Source of the DNA: Saccharopolyspora gloriosae
Lineage (GTDB): Bacteria; Actinomycetota; Actinomycetes; Mycobacteriales; Pseudonocardiaceae
Assembly: GCF_014203325.1 (NCBI RefSeq)
Contig: NZ_JACHIV010000001.1
Span: 1,923,501 to 1,987,500, forward strand
Direction: 5' to 3'
DNA: 64,000 bases
Numbering within the stretch: the stretch's first letter is position 1; each line of letters starts with the position of its first letter. The position numbers and the translations under genes are program-made. The notes beneath the pieces were generated by a model that worked only from the letters and a program-made list of their open reading frames with translations, did not search any database and was not told where the DNA came from. Below, piece by piece: positions 1-8,337 of the stretch.

Positions 1-1317
1 CGGCGCACCGGCATCAGCACTCGCGCCATCGGCGACATGGAACGCGGCCGGGTGACCCGTCCGCAGACCCGCACGTTGCGCGCGCTCGCCGCCGCGCTCG
101 CCACCGACGAGGCGGAACTGCGGAACCCGTTGCCGGGCAACGGGAACGACCCCGACCGAGCGGAGACCGGGTGGTGGGGCGGGCTGCTGTGCGAACCGCC
201 GCCGGAGATCGCCGACCTCGCCGGTCGGGAGCAGGAGACCGCCACGCTGCTGGCGGTGCTCGACGACCAGCGCAGCGCGCGCAGCGCCCCCGTCGTCGCC
301 GTGACCGGCGCCCCAGGAGTGGGAAAGTCGACCTTCCTGGTGCACTCCGGGCACCGGCTCGCCGGACGCTTCCCCGACGGCTGCTTCTTCCTGTCGATGC
401 GCCGCGACGGGCGGCGGTCACCGGGGCACGCGCTGGGCACCGTGCTGCGCGCGCTGGGCGTCGCCGCCGATCGGCTCCCGGCCGGCGCGGACGCGCGGTC
501 CAGCCTGTACCGGTCGTTGCTGCGCGACCGGAAGGTGCTGCTGCTGCTCGACGACGTCGTCGACGAGGCCCAAGTGCGCCCGCTGCTGCCCAGCAATCCC
601 GACTGCCTGGTGCTGCTCGCGGGCACCCGCGGGCTGGCCGGACTGGAGTCCGTCTTCCGGATTCCGCTGGACGTCCTCACCCCGGCGCACTCGGTTCGGC
701 TGCTGGCCGGGATCGTCGGCACCGAGCGAATCCGCCGCGAACCGTCGGCGAGCCTGGCGCTCGCCGACCTCTGCGGACATCTGCCGCTGGCACTGCGCAT
801 CGCGGGCAACCGGCTCGCCGGGCGACCCCGCTGGCGAGTCGCGGACCTGCTTCGGCTGCTGGGGGACGGGAGGCGCCGGCTCACCGCGCTCACCGCGGGC
901 GACCTCGCGGTGCGGACCGCGTTCGAGGCGTCCTACCGGGAGTGCGGGGAGCTCGCCCGAGCCCTGTTCCGGCGGCTGGCGCTGGCCGAGGAACCGGACA
1001 TCACGGTGCGCCGGGCGGCGGTGCTGGCCGAGGTCGACGTGGACTCCGCCGAACGTGGCCTGGAGGAACTGGTGGACGTCGGGCTGCTGGAGAGCGCGGC
1101 GGGCACCGGTCGCTACGTGCTGCGCGAACTGCTGCGGTTGTACGCCGAGGAACGGCTCGGCGCGGAGGAACCCGGCGGGGAACCCGCGTGCACCGCCCGC
1201 CCCCGCTCGCTCCCCGCGCTCCGCACGCCGCGCCCGCCGCAGCCCGTCCAATGCCCGGCCACCGAACCCCCGGTACTGAACACCCTCGACACCGACGAAA
1301 GCGTCTTCTCGGAATAG
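1..1317 (+). CDS. NB-ARC/AAA-type HTH regulator, 5' end outside window
   Basis: The frame is open from base 1, so the start lies upstream; the first in-window Met (base 37) is inside the end of an XRE-type helix-turn-helix (TGIS...I.DMERGR...P...TLRALA). An NB-ARC nucleotide-binding domain follows: Walker A GAPGVGKST (Lys codon at 325-327), Walker B-like KVLLLLDDV near base 550, and a CGHLPLAL motif near base 775. A winged-helix-like segment ends at YAEERL. Relatives in actinomycetes (AfsR/SARP-like STAND regulators) usually continue into TPR repeats. Here the protein ends in about 45 Pro/Arg-rich residues of no recognisable fold, so the C-terminal sensor is missing or eroded. Likely a nucleotide-dependent transcriptional regulator; the target is unknown. 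Confidence 0.8.
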   Translation, partial: RRTGISTRAIGDMERGRVTRPQTRTLRALAAALATDEAELRNPLPGNGNDPDRAETGWWGGLLCEPPPEIADLAGREQETATLLAVLDDQRSARSAPVVAVTGAPGVGKSTFLVHSGHRLAGRFPDGCFFLSMRRDGRRSPGHALGTVLRALGVAADRLPAGADARSSLYRSLLRDRKVLLLLDDVVDEAQVRPLLPSNPDCLVLLAGTRGLAGLESVFRIPLDVLTPAHSVRLLAGIVGTERIRREPSASLALADLCGHLPLALRIAGNRLAGRPRWRVADLLRLLGDGRRRLTALTAGDLAVRTAFEASYRECGELARALFRRLALAEEPDITVRRAAVLAEVDVDSAERGLEELVDVGLLESAAGTGRYVLRELLRLYAEERLGAEEPGGEPACTARPRSLPALRTPRPPQPVQCPATEPPVLNTLDTDESVFSE

Positions 1318-1345
1318 ACCCGTCGTCGCGGTCTGCATAGGGGGC

Positions 1346-1498
1346 GGGTGGCGGAACCTCAGTTGCTTCCTCGCTGCGGGATCTTTTTCCCGAGTGGCCC
1401 CGCCACGAGGGAAAAGCCGTCCTCGCGAGGAAGCAACTGAGAACCCGCGGGTGGTCGATCTGCGTGCTGGGTCGCTGCTCAGCGGCTTCGCCGCTGAC
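1346..1498 (-). repeat. Dispersed bipartite hairpin element, copy 1
   Basis: Non-coding element in the 406-base gap between the NB-ARC gene and the lipid kinase gene. The outer stem is CAGTTGCTTCCTCGC (1360-1374) paired with GCGAGGAAGCAACTG (1425-1439), 15 of 15 pairs, and encloses an inner hairpin (TTTTTCCC / GGGAAAA and GTGGC / GCCAC type arms). A second short hairpin, TCAGCGGC-TTC-GCCGCTGA, sits at 1479-1497. The same two parts recur, in the opposite orientation, at 47946-48098, and in the same orientation at 36126-36275. A partial echo of the element end (CCGCTGAGAAC) is seen at about 1521-1535. No promoter or ORF is apparent in it. Confidence 0.85.
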
Positions 1499-1723
1499 AA
1501 GACACCGAAGCGAGAACGGGGGCCGCTGAGAACTCGTGGTTGTCGGCCGGCTCTAGCTGGGCAGTGCTCTGGGAAGTCGGCGCGGGTGCGGAAACGATCA
1601 AGGATGCTGTTCGTCCGGTACCGCGAGTTGAACGGTGGGCAGTGGGGGTCCGGCGCCTTCTCATGTCGGGTTCGGGGGTGGTCGCTGGTCAGGTGACAGG
1701 GGTGTGGGCCACGATGTTGCCCC

Positions 1724-2635
1724 ATGCGCACCGTGGTGTTGATCAATCCCAGTTCCGGCCGAGGCCGCGCGGCGGCCATCGCTGCGAAGGTCGTGCGGCG
1801 GTTCCGCGTGGTCTCGGCGGTCCGCGTCGTGGTCGCCGAGGACGCCGCCGAGTTCGCCGCCGCGGCCCGCACCGCGGTGGCCGACGACGTGGACGTGCTG
1901 GCCGTGCTCGGCGGCGACGGCGCGGCGCACGCCGCCGTGCAGGCGTGCGCGGGAGCGCGGACGGCCCTGGCGGTCATCCCCGTCGGCACCGGCAACGACC
2001 TGGCCCGCGCCCTCGGGCTGCCCGCCGACCCGATGGACGCCGCCCGCGCCGCCACCGACGCGGTGCAGAGCGGGCACCGGCGCGCCCTCGACCTCGGCCG
2101 CGTGGTCGGCGGGCAGCGGTTCGCCACGGTGCTCTGCGCCGGGTTCGACGCCCAGGTCAACGGCCGGGTCAACCGCTCCCGGCTGCCCATCGGGCGCGCC
2201 CGCTACGACGTGGCGGTGCTGCGGGAGCTCGCGGACCTGCGCGCCATGCCGCTGCGGGTCGAAGCCGACAACGTCGTGCTCGACGTCGCCGCGACCTGCG
2301 TCGCGGTCGGCAACACGCCGTACTACGGCGGTGGCGTGCCGATCTGCCCCGACGCCGACCCGACCGACGGGATGTTCGACGTCACCGTCGTCGGCGAGAT
2401 CAGCCGGGCCGACATGCTGCGGGTGCTGCCGACGATGCGCAGCGGCAAGCACGTCGACCACCCCGCGGTGCGCACGCTGCGGGCCCGTTCGGTGCGGCTG
2501 GGCGGCGGCAACGGCTGGACCGCGTTCGCCGACGGCGAACCGCAGGTGCGCCTGCCGGTGAGCCTGCGCTGCCAGCCCGGCGCGCTGCAGGTGCTCGCCC
2601 CCGCCACGGCGAACCGCGACGGCGAAGCCGCCTGA
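1724..2635 (+). CDS. Diacylglycerol kinase-family lipid kinase (DagK/YegS type)
   Basis: 303 residues, the usual length. The N-terminal catalytic domain shows the phosphate-binding start (LINPSSGRGRA, residues 6-16), the family signature GGDG at residues 63-66 and GTGNDLAR near residue 88. The C-terminal half is the beta-sandwich domain (VGNTPYYGGG, PDADPTDG). Such enzymes phosphorylate diacylglycerol or related lipids with ATP, recycling lipid to phosphatidate at the cytoplasmic membrane face. The ATG follows GATGTT by 5 bases with no Shine-Dalgarno, so translation may be leaderless. The exact lipid substrate cannot be read from sequence. Confidence 0.9.
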   Translation: MRTVVLINPSSGRGRAAAIAAKVVRRFRVVSAVRVVVAEDAAEFAAAARTAVADDVDVLAVLGGDGAAHAAVQACAGARTALAVIPVGTGNDLARALGLPADPMDAARAATDAVQSGHRRALDLGRVVGGQRFATVLCAGFDAQVNGRVNRSRLPIGRARYDVAVLRELADLRAMPLRVEADNVVLDVAATCVAVGNTPYYGGGVPICPDADPTDGMFDVTVVGEISRADMLRVLPTMRSGKHVDHPAVRTLRARSVRLGGGNGWTAFADGEPQVRLPVSLRCQPGALQVLAPATANRDGEAA

Positions 2636-2774
2636 GACCTCGTCGTCGCCGGTGAGGGGCGACGACGCCGCCGGCCGCGCTCGGGCGGCCGCCGGGTGCC
2701 GGTTCGGCGAGCCTGGAACGCTCCGTGTCCGCACGCGTGCGACGACCGTCGGTGCGATGTGAAAACCTAGTGGG

Positions 2775-5753
2775 GTGGCTGTAAGCCGTTCGCACTCTGA
2801 CATGTCGCATCCGGAACGCCCGGGCTCGGATGGGGGGAGCCCCGAATCGCCGGGCACCCCGGACCCCGCGGCCCCCGGCGCTGGAGAATCCGCCGGCGCA
2901 CCCGCCGGCCAGGGGGAGAAGGTGGAACCACCGCGCCGCACCCGCACCAGAGCGGGTCGCCCGACCGGCCCCGCCGCCCAGGCCCCGGTGGCCGAACCGG
3001 CTCCGTCGCCCGCCGACTCCTACGCCGCGCACCGCCGCCGCAGCGCCCACCCGAAGTTCGCCGAGTTCGCCTCCGAGCTGTCCTTCGAGCTCGACGCGTT
3101 CCAGCGCACCTCCTGCCAGGCGCTCGAATCCGGCCACGGCGTGCTGGTGTGCGCGCCGACCGGCGCGGGCAAGACCGTGGTCGGCGAGTTCGCGGTGCAC
3201 CTCGCGCTCGCGGAGGGGCGCCGCTGCTTCTACACCACGCCGATCAAGGCGCTGTCCAACCAGAAGTTCGCCGACCTCTGCGAGCGCTACGGCGAGGACG
3301 CCGTCGGCCTGCTCACCGGCGACACCTCCATCAACGGGGACGCGCAGGTGGTCGTGATGACCACCGAGGTGCTGCGCAACATGCTCTACGCGGGTTCGCG
3401 CGGCATCGACCAGCTCGGCTACGTCGTGATGGACGAGGTGCACTACCTCGCCGACCGGTTCCGCGGCGCGGTGTGGGAGGAAGTGATCCTGCACCTGCCG
3501 CAGCACGTCCAGCTGGCCAGCCTGTCGGCGACCGTCAGCAACGCCGAGGAGTTCGGCGAATGGCTGGTGGAGGTGCGCGGTGACACCACCGTCGTCGTCG
3601 ACGAGCACCGCCCGGTGCCGCTGTGGCAGCACATGCAGGTCGGCTCGCGGATGTTCGACCTGTTCGGCGGGGAGACCTCCGACCGCGAGCTCAAGCTCAA
3701 CCCGCACCTGCTGCGCCACACCCAGGAACTCGCCCGGGTGCACTCCCCGTACGGCCGGGGCCGCGGCGGTCCCGGCGGGGGCAGGCGCAAGGGGCCTCGT
3801 CCGCCGCGGTTCTTCGCGCCGTCGCGGGTGGAGATCCTCGACAGCCTGAACTCGGCGGGGCTGCTGCCCGCGATCGTGTTCATCTTCAGCCGCGCCGGGT
3901 GCGACGCGGCGGTCAACCAGTGCATGCGCGCCGGATTGCGACTGACCAGCGAGAACGACGTGGACGAGATCCGCGAGGTGATCGAGGAGCACACCAGCTC
4001 GCTGCCCGAGGCGGACCTGACGGTGCTCGGCTACTGGGAGTGGCGCGACGCGCTGGAACGCGGCGTGGCCGCGCACCACGCCGGACTGCTGCCCGCGTTC
4101 AAGGAGACCGTGGAGGAGCTGTTCGTCCGCGGCCTGGTCAAGGCCGTGTTCGCCACCGAGACCTTGGCGCTGGGCATCAACATGCCCGCCCGCACCGTGG
4201 TGCTGGAGCGGCTGGTCAAGTTCAACGGCGAATCGCACGTCGACCTCACGCCCGGCGAGTACACCCAGCTCACCGGTCGCGCGGGCCGCCGGGGCATCGA
4301 CGTCGAGGGCCACGCCGTGGTCGTGTGGCAGCCGGGCATGGACCCCAAGCAGGTCGCCGGGCTCGCCTCCACCCGCACCTATCCGCTGCGCTCCTCGTTC
4401 CGGCCCGGCTACAACATGGCCGTGAACCTGGTGCACCGGGTGGGCCGGGACGCGGCGCGGGACTTGCTGGAGCAGTCGTTCGCGCAGTTCCAGGCCGACC
4501 GGTCGGTGGTCGGCATGTCGCGGCGGGTGGATCGCAACGCCGACGCCCTCGAGGGCTACACCGAGTCGATGACCTGCCACCTGGGCGACTTCGGCGAGTA
4601 CTTCGCGCTGCGCCGCCGCATCTCCGAGCGGGAGAAGGTGCTGGCCAGGCAGAACCGGGCGTCCAAGCGGGCGGAGGCGGCGAAGTCGCTGGAGAAGCTG
4701 CGCAAGGGCGACGTGATCCAGGTCCCGGCCGGGCGGCGATCCGGGCTGGCCGTGGTCATCGACCCCGGCCTGGAGCCGATGGGGGAGCCGCGCCCGCTGG
4801 TCGTCACCGAGGACCGCTGGTCCGGCCGGTTGTCGGTCGCCGACTTCACCTCGCCGGTGGAGGCGCTGGGGCGCATGCGGCTGCCCAAGCACGTCGACAC
4901 CCGGTCGCCGAAGTCGCGCCGCGACCTGGCCTCCGGGCTGCGCGAGACGGGGATCTCGGTGAAGGGCGGGCGCGGCCGGAACCGGTCGGACTCCACCGAC
5001 GACGCCGAGCTGGCGAGCCTGCGCCGCGCGTTGAAGGCGCACCCCTGCCACGGCTGCGACGAGCGCGAGAAGCACGCCCGCTGGGCGGAGCGCCACGAGC
5101 GGCTGCGGTCGGAGACCGAGCACCTGCGGCGCAAGGTCGCCACCACCACGCATTCGCTGGCGCGCGCGTTCGACCGGATCATCGCGCTGCTCTCGGAACG
5201 CGAGTACGTGGTGGTCGACGACCCGGAGCAGCCGGTGACCGAGCACGGCAGGCGGCTGTCCCGGCTCTACAGCGAGTCGGACCTGCTGGCTGCCGAGTGC
5301 CTGCGCGCGGGCATCTGGGAGTCGCTGGAACCGGCGGAGCTGGCGGCCGTGGTGTCCGCGCTGGTCTACGAGTCCCGCCGGGAGACCCCGGTGACGCCGC
5401 CGGTGCCCTCCGGCCGGGTCGCCGAGGTGCTGGGCGATACCTGGCAGGTGTGGGGTGAGCTGGAGGAGGACGAGCGCAGGCACAAGCTGGACCGCACCCG
5501 CGAGCCGGACGCCGGGTTCGCCTGGCCCGTCTACCGGTGGGTGCGCGGCGAGTCGCTGGAGCGCGTGCTCACCGCCGCGGAATCCACCGGGCACGAGCTC
5601 TCCGCCGGTGACTTCGTGCGCTGGTGCCGCCAGGTGGTGGACCTGTTGGACCAGATCCGGGACGTGACCGGAAAGTCCGACCCGGTGGGTTCGGCCGCGG
5701 CGAAGGCCGTCACCGCGATCCGCAGGGGAGTCGTCGCCGCGGGCGCCATGTGA
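2775..5753 (+). CDS. helY: Ski2/Mtr4-like superfamily 2 helicase HelY
   Basis: About 990 residues. After a Pro-rich low-complexity N-terminus, domain 1 has Walker A APTGAGKT (from residue 127), DEVH (220-223) and SAT (motif III). Domain 2 has the Ski2-type ETLALGINMPARTV and QLTGRAGRRGID. A beta-rich insert and a C-terminal helical (DSHCT-like) domain follow, as in actinobacterial HelY (Rv2092c). Function is inferred to be ATP-dependent RNA unwinding or surveillance. The GTG at 2775 and an in-frame ATG at 2802 are both possible starts. In mycobacteria tatA-tatC lie just upstream; here the neighbour is a lipid kinase. A strong hairpin follows the stop. Confidence 0.93.
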   Translation: MAVSRSHSDMSHPERPGSDGGSPESPGTPDPAAPGAGESAGAPAGQGEKVEPPRRTRTRAGRPTGPAAQAPVAEPAPSPADSYAAHRRRSAHPKFAEFASELSFELDAFQRTSCQALESGHGVLVCAPTGAGKTVVGEFAVHLALAEGRRCFYTTPIKALSNQKFADLCERYGEDAVGLLTGDTSINGDAQVVVMTTEVLRNMLYAGSRGIDQLGYVVMDEVHYLADRFRGAVWEEVILHLPQHVQLASLSATVSNAEEFGEWLVEVRGDTTVVVDEHRPVPLWQHMQVGSRMFDLFGGETSDRELKLNPHLLRHTQELARVHSPYGRGRGGPGGGRRKGPRPPRFFAPSRVEILDSLNSAGLLPAIVFIFSRAGCDAAVNQCMRAGLRLTSENDVDEIREVIEEHTSSLPEADLTVLGYWEWRDALERGVAAHHAGLLPAFKETVEELFVRGLVKAVFATETLALGINMPARTVVLERLVKFNGESHVDLTPGEYTQLTGRAGRRGIDVEGHAVVVWQPGMDPKQVAGLASTRTYPLRSSFRPGYNMAVNLVHRVGRDAARDLLEQSFAQFQADRSVVGMSRRVDRNADALEGYTESMTCHLGDFGEYFALRRRISEREKVLARQNRASKRAEAAKSLEKLRKGDVIQVPAGRRSGLAVVIDPGLEPMGEPRPLVVTEDRWSGRLSVADFTSPVEALGRMRLPKHVDTRSPKSRRDLASGLRETGISVKGGRGRNRSDSTDDAELASLRRALKAHPCHGCDEREKHARWAERHERLRSETEHLRRKVATTTHSLARAFDRIIALLSEREYVVVDDPEQPVTEHGRRLSRLYSESDLLAAECLRAGIWESLEPAELAAVVSALVYESRRETPVTPPVPSGRVAEVLGDTWQVWGELEEDERRHKLDRTREPDAGFAWPVYRWVRGESLERVLTAAESTGHELSAGDFVRWCRQVVDLLDQIRDVTGKSDPVGSAAAKAVTAIRRGVVAAGAM

Positions 5754-5761
5754 TCACCCCC

Positions 5762-5800
5762 GCGGCCGCGCACCGGTCCCGTCCACCGGTGCGCGGCCGC
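5762..5800 (+). terminator. Hairpin after helY
   Basis: Perfect 16-bp inverted repeat (5762-5777 with 5785-5800) and a 7-base loop, starting 9 bases after the helY stop. There is no T-tract, as is common for actinomycete terminators. Confidence 0.75.
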
Positions 5801-5843
5801 TCCTGCGGCGTCCCCACGATCCGGTGGGGACGAACGTCCCCGC

Positions 5844-5985
5844 TGTGGACTACTCGCGCGATTTCGCGAGAAATTGCACCCACCCCGCCACGGCGGGGGC
5901 CTCGGCATCTACCCGTTCACCTGGGCTGATGGCGGTCTTGCGGGCGGCTCGGGGGAGTGGGGGCGTCGAATCTCTCGCGAAATCG
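5844..5985. repeat. Inverted pair of GCGA-loop hairpin repeats (locus 1)
   Basis: The helY to DUF4333-gene gap of 386 bases holds two copies of a hairpin in opposite orientation. The left one (5859-5876) is CG-ATTTC-GCGA-GAAAT-TG; the right one (5968-5985) is its near reverse complement with one stem mismatch. In RNA of the left orientation the loop would be a GNRA tetraloop. A 34-base block (5844-5877) beginning TGTGGACTACTCGCGC matches 58067-58100 (reverse strand) with only three differences. No ORF of convincing composition is present here; the rest up to 6139 holds only the ribosome binding site of the next gene. Confidence 0.75.
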
Positions 5986-6139
5986 CGCGGTCGCTGTTGG
6001 TGGTGGGGTGGTGCGGGGGCGAGGGTGCGACACCCGGCGGTGTCAGGGGGTGGTGGCTGGCTGTGATTGGATTTGCGGGCGGGGTGCGCCGGGGGTCGCG
6101 CGCCGCGCCGGAACGTTCAGCTTTCCCCGGAGGTACCAG

Positions 6140-6736
6140 ATGACCGGCCCCTACGGCCCGGCTCCGCAGCGAGGCCGGCCACCGCACGGCCGCCAGGGTG
6201 GCCATCCCGGGCCGCCGGTGGGGCAGCAGGCCCGTCCAGGAGCGTCCGCACCCGGGCAACCGGGCCGTCCGATGCGGCCCCCGCACCCCGGTGGTCCCGG
6301 CGCGGCACCGCCGCAGTCGCGTCCCGGGCCGGCGGAGTCGACGCACCCGAGCCTGCCGCCGATCACCGTCGGCCCACCGGGCCGCGGCTCCCAGCCGCCG
6401 CCTCCGCCGCCGCGCCGGAAGTCGAAGGCGCCGTGGGTGTTCGGCGGCGCGATCCTGGTGGTGGTCGCCGGTTCGCTCGCCGTGGTGGGCTTCGTGCACC
6501 CCGGCGTGCTGGTGCGCGACCAGCTCGACGCGAACAGCGTGCAGCACGGCGTGCGCCAGACCTTGGAGGGCTCCTACCACCTGGGCACCGTCGAATCCGT
6601 GACCTGCCCCAAGGGGCAGCTGGTCGTCGCCGGACGCAGCTTCGACTGCCAGGTGACGCTGCAGGGCGGCAAGAAGCCCGTGTCGGTGACGGTCCGGGAC
6701 GAGTCCGGCACCTACGAGGTCGGCTACCCGAGGTAG
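6140..6736 (+). CDS. Pro-rich single-pass membrane protein, DUF4333
   Basis: 198 residues from the ATG at 6140, chosen because GGAGG lies 8 bases upstream; the frame is open further upstream but without RBS or coding character. Residues 1-95 are Pro/Gly-rich and cytoplasmic, about 97-119 form one membrane helix, and the C-terminal 75 residues are a DUF4333 domain with a Cys pair (TCPKG and FDCQV) that probably forms a disulfide outside the membrane. The position next to helY matches Rv2091c in mycobacteria, a membrane protein of similar layout. No biochemical function is known. Confidence 0.85.
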   Translation: MTGPYGPAPQRGRPPHGRQGGHPGPPVGQQARPGASAPGQPGRPMRPPHPGGPGAAPPQSRPGPAESTHPSLPPITVGPPGRGSQPPPPPPRRKSKAPWVFGGAILVVVAGSLAVVGFVHPGVLVRDQLDANSVQHGVRQTLEGSYHLGTVESVTCPKGQLVVAGRSFDCQVTLQGGKKPVSVTVRDESGTYEVGYPR

Positions 6737-6785
6737 CCCGGAATTCGCTCGACGCGCGGCTCGCGCCTTCGGCAGGATGCGAGGT

Positions 6786-8006
6786 GTGAGCGAAGTCGAC
6801 GTGCGGCCGTTGGCCGAATCCGAGTACCGCCAGGCGAACGACCTGTTCCTCGCGTCGTTGCACGTGCCGGAACGCAGCAGCGAGGAGCGCTGGCGCCGGT
6901 CGGTGACCCGGTACGAACCGGGGCGGGTGTTCGGCGCGTACCTCGGCGAGGAGCTCAGCGGCACCGCGATGTCGCTGTCGTCCTCCCTGGAGGTGCCCGG
7001 CGGTGCGGTGCTGCCCGCGGCGGCCGTGACCGGTGTCGGGGTGCGTGCCGACCGCACCCGGCGCGGGCTGCTGCGGGAGCTGATGGGCGCGCAGCTCGCG
7101 GACACGCGGCGCCGCGGGGAGCCGGTGGCGATGCTGCACGCTTCCGAGACCCGCATCTACCCGCGCTTCGGCTACGGCCTCGCCACCCGCGCGCACCGCG
7201 TGTCGGTGTCCCGGCTGCTCGGCGGGTTGCGGGACGACGCGCCCGCCGGTGGGCAGGTGCGGCTGGTGGACGGGCCGTCGGCGGAGAAGCTGCTCCCGGA
7301 GCTGTACGCGCGGATCAGCACCGGCAGGCCCGGTCTCATCGGCCGTAGCGAGGGCTGGTGGAGCACCCGGTTGTTCGGCACCGTCGAGAACGGCGGCGCG
7401 CAGCGGATCGCCGTGCACTCCGACGAGTCCGGCACCGACGACGGGTTCGCGCTGTTCGAGCCGGCGAAGACCGATCACCACTTCGGCGACGGCGCGGTCG
7501 CGCTGCACGTCGGTGAGCTGCACGCGGCGGACGCGGTCGCCACCGCGTCGCTGTGGCGCTTCTTGCTGAACCTGGACCTGGTCACGACGGTCAGCGCGAT
7601 CGACCGGCCGCTCGACGAGGCGCTGCCGTGGTGGCTCGCCGACCGGCGCGGCTACGCCGTGGACCGGCTCGACGACGACCTGTGGGTGCGGCTGGTCGAC
7701 GTGCCCACCGCGCTGGCCGCGCGTTCCTACGGCGCCGCGGAACCCGTGGTGATCGAGGTGCGGGACCCGGTGCTGCCGGAGAACGCGGGCACCTACCGGA
7801 TCGGCCCGGACGGCACCGAACCAGTGGACGACCGGCCGCAGCTGACGCTCGACGTGGACGTCCTGGGCTCGCTGTACCTGGGAGACGTCGCGGTGACCAC
7901 CCTCGCCGACGCGAACCGCGTCGAGGTGCACGACCCGGCGGCCCCGCCCGAAGCCGACCGCCTGTTCGCCACCCCCCGCCCACCCTGGTGCGGCACGGGC
8001 TTCTAA
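6786..8006 (+). CDS. Eis-like GNAT N-acetyltransferase
   Basis: About 406 residues, the Eis family length. An N-terminal GNAT domain carries the acetyl-CoA pyrophosphate loop VGVRADRTRRG (around residues 85-95) and the family segment ASETRIYPRFGYG. A second GNAT-like domain and an SCP2-like C-terminal domain follow, and the chain ends in Phe, as is usual in Eis proteins whose terminal carboxylate takes part in catalysis. Mycobacterial Eis acetylates aminoglycoside amines and protein lysines; the substrate here is unknown. The GTG at 6786 is preferred over the ATG at 6777 because AGGATG lies about 6 bases upstream. It interrupts an otherwise mycobacteria-like gene order (helY, DUF4333, exonuclease, peptidase). 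Confidence 0.88.
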   Translation: MSEVDVRPLAESEYRQANDLFLASLHVPERSSEERWRRSVTRYEPGRVFGAYLGEELSGTAMSLSSSLEVPGGAVLPAAAVTGVGVRADRTRRGLLRELMGAQLADTRRRGEPVAMLHASETRIYPRFGYGLATRAHRVSVSRLLGGLRDDAPAGGQVRLVDGPSAEKLLPELYARISTGRPGLIGRSEGWWSTRLFGTVENGGAQRIAVHSDESGTDDGFALFEPAKTDHHFGDGAVALHVGELHAADAVATASLWRFLLNLDLVTTVSAIDRPLDEALPWWLADRRGYAVDRLDDDLWVRLVDVPTALAARSYGAAEPVVIEVRDPVLPENAGTYRIGPDGTEPVDDRPQLTLDVDVLGSLYLGDVAVTTLADANRVEVHDPAAPPEADRLFATPRPPWCGTGF

Positions 8007-8063
8007 CAATCCCGACCGGACGACGAACAACCCCACCCCACACCCGAAAAGCCGCCCGAAGCA

Positions 8064-8184
8064 GGCGAAGCCACGCCTGCTTTGTGGCCGGAGGCCGTGC
8101 TTTGCGGCGTAGCCGTGTCTTGGGCGGGCGAAGCCACGCCTGCTTTGCGGCTGGAGGCCGTGCTTGTATGCGCGTCAGCGCATA
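8064..8184. repeat. Direct repeat of GGC-N3-GCC mini-hairpins plus a 7-bp hairpin
   Basis: A block of about 39 bases (8065-8103) containing GGCGAAGCC and GGAGGCC is repeated at 8127-8164 with few changes, 62-63 bases apart, with a further GGCGTAGCC between them. TATGCGC-GTCA-GCGCATA at 8167-8184 is a perfect 7-bp stem with a 4-base loop. These lie between the convergent acetyltransferase and exonuclease genes, directly before repeat-element copy 2. No coding potential. Confidence 0.7.
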
Positions 8185-8203
8185 GCCCACGTAATCAAGG
8201 TGA

Positions 8204-8313
8204 CCACCCGCGGGTTCTCAGCTGTCTTCTCGCGAGGACAGCTTTTTCCCTCGTGGCGGAGCCACTTGGGAAAAAGATCCCGCAGCGAGAAGACAGCTGA
8301 GGTTCCGCCACCC
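8204..8313 (+). repeat. Dispersed hairpin element, copy 2
   Basis: The outer stem is CAGCTGTCTTCTCGC (8219-8233) with GCGAGAAGACAGCTG (8285-8299), 15 of 15 pairs. Inside it is a long perfect hairpin, TTTTTCCC-TC-GTGGC / GCCAC-TT-GGGAAAAA. The left flank CCGCGGGTT and right flank GGTTCCGCCACCC are shared with the other copies. Compared with copy 1 the stem differs at several positions on both arms, always compensated. The TCAGCGGC accessory hairpin found beside copies 1, 3 and 4 is absent here. Confidence 0.88.
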
Positions 8314-8337
8314 GACCACCAAAGCAAAAAGAGCCCG

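Noticed and set aside
2400-5594. Very long minus-strand open frame opposite helY
   Set aside because: Composition is His/Arg/Gln/Val-rich antisense of a high-GC gene; no motif, no RBS. The plus strand encodes a full helicase.
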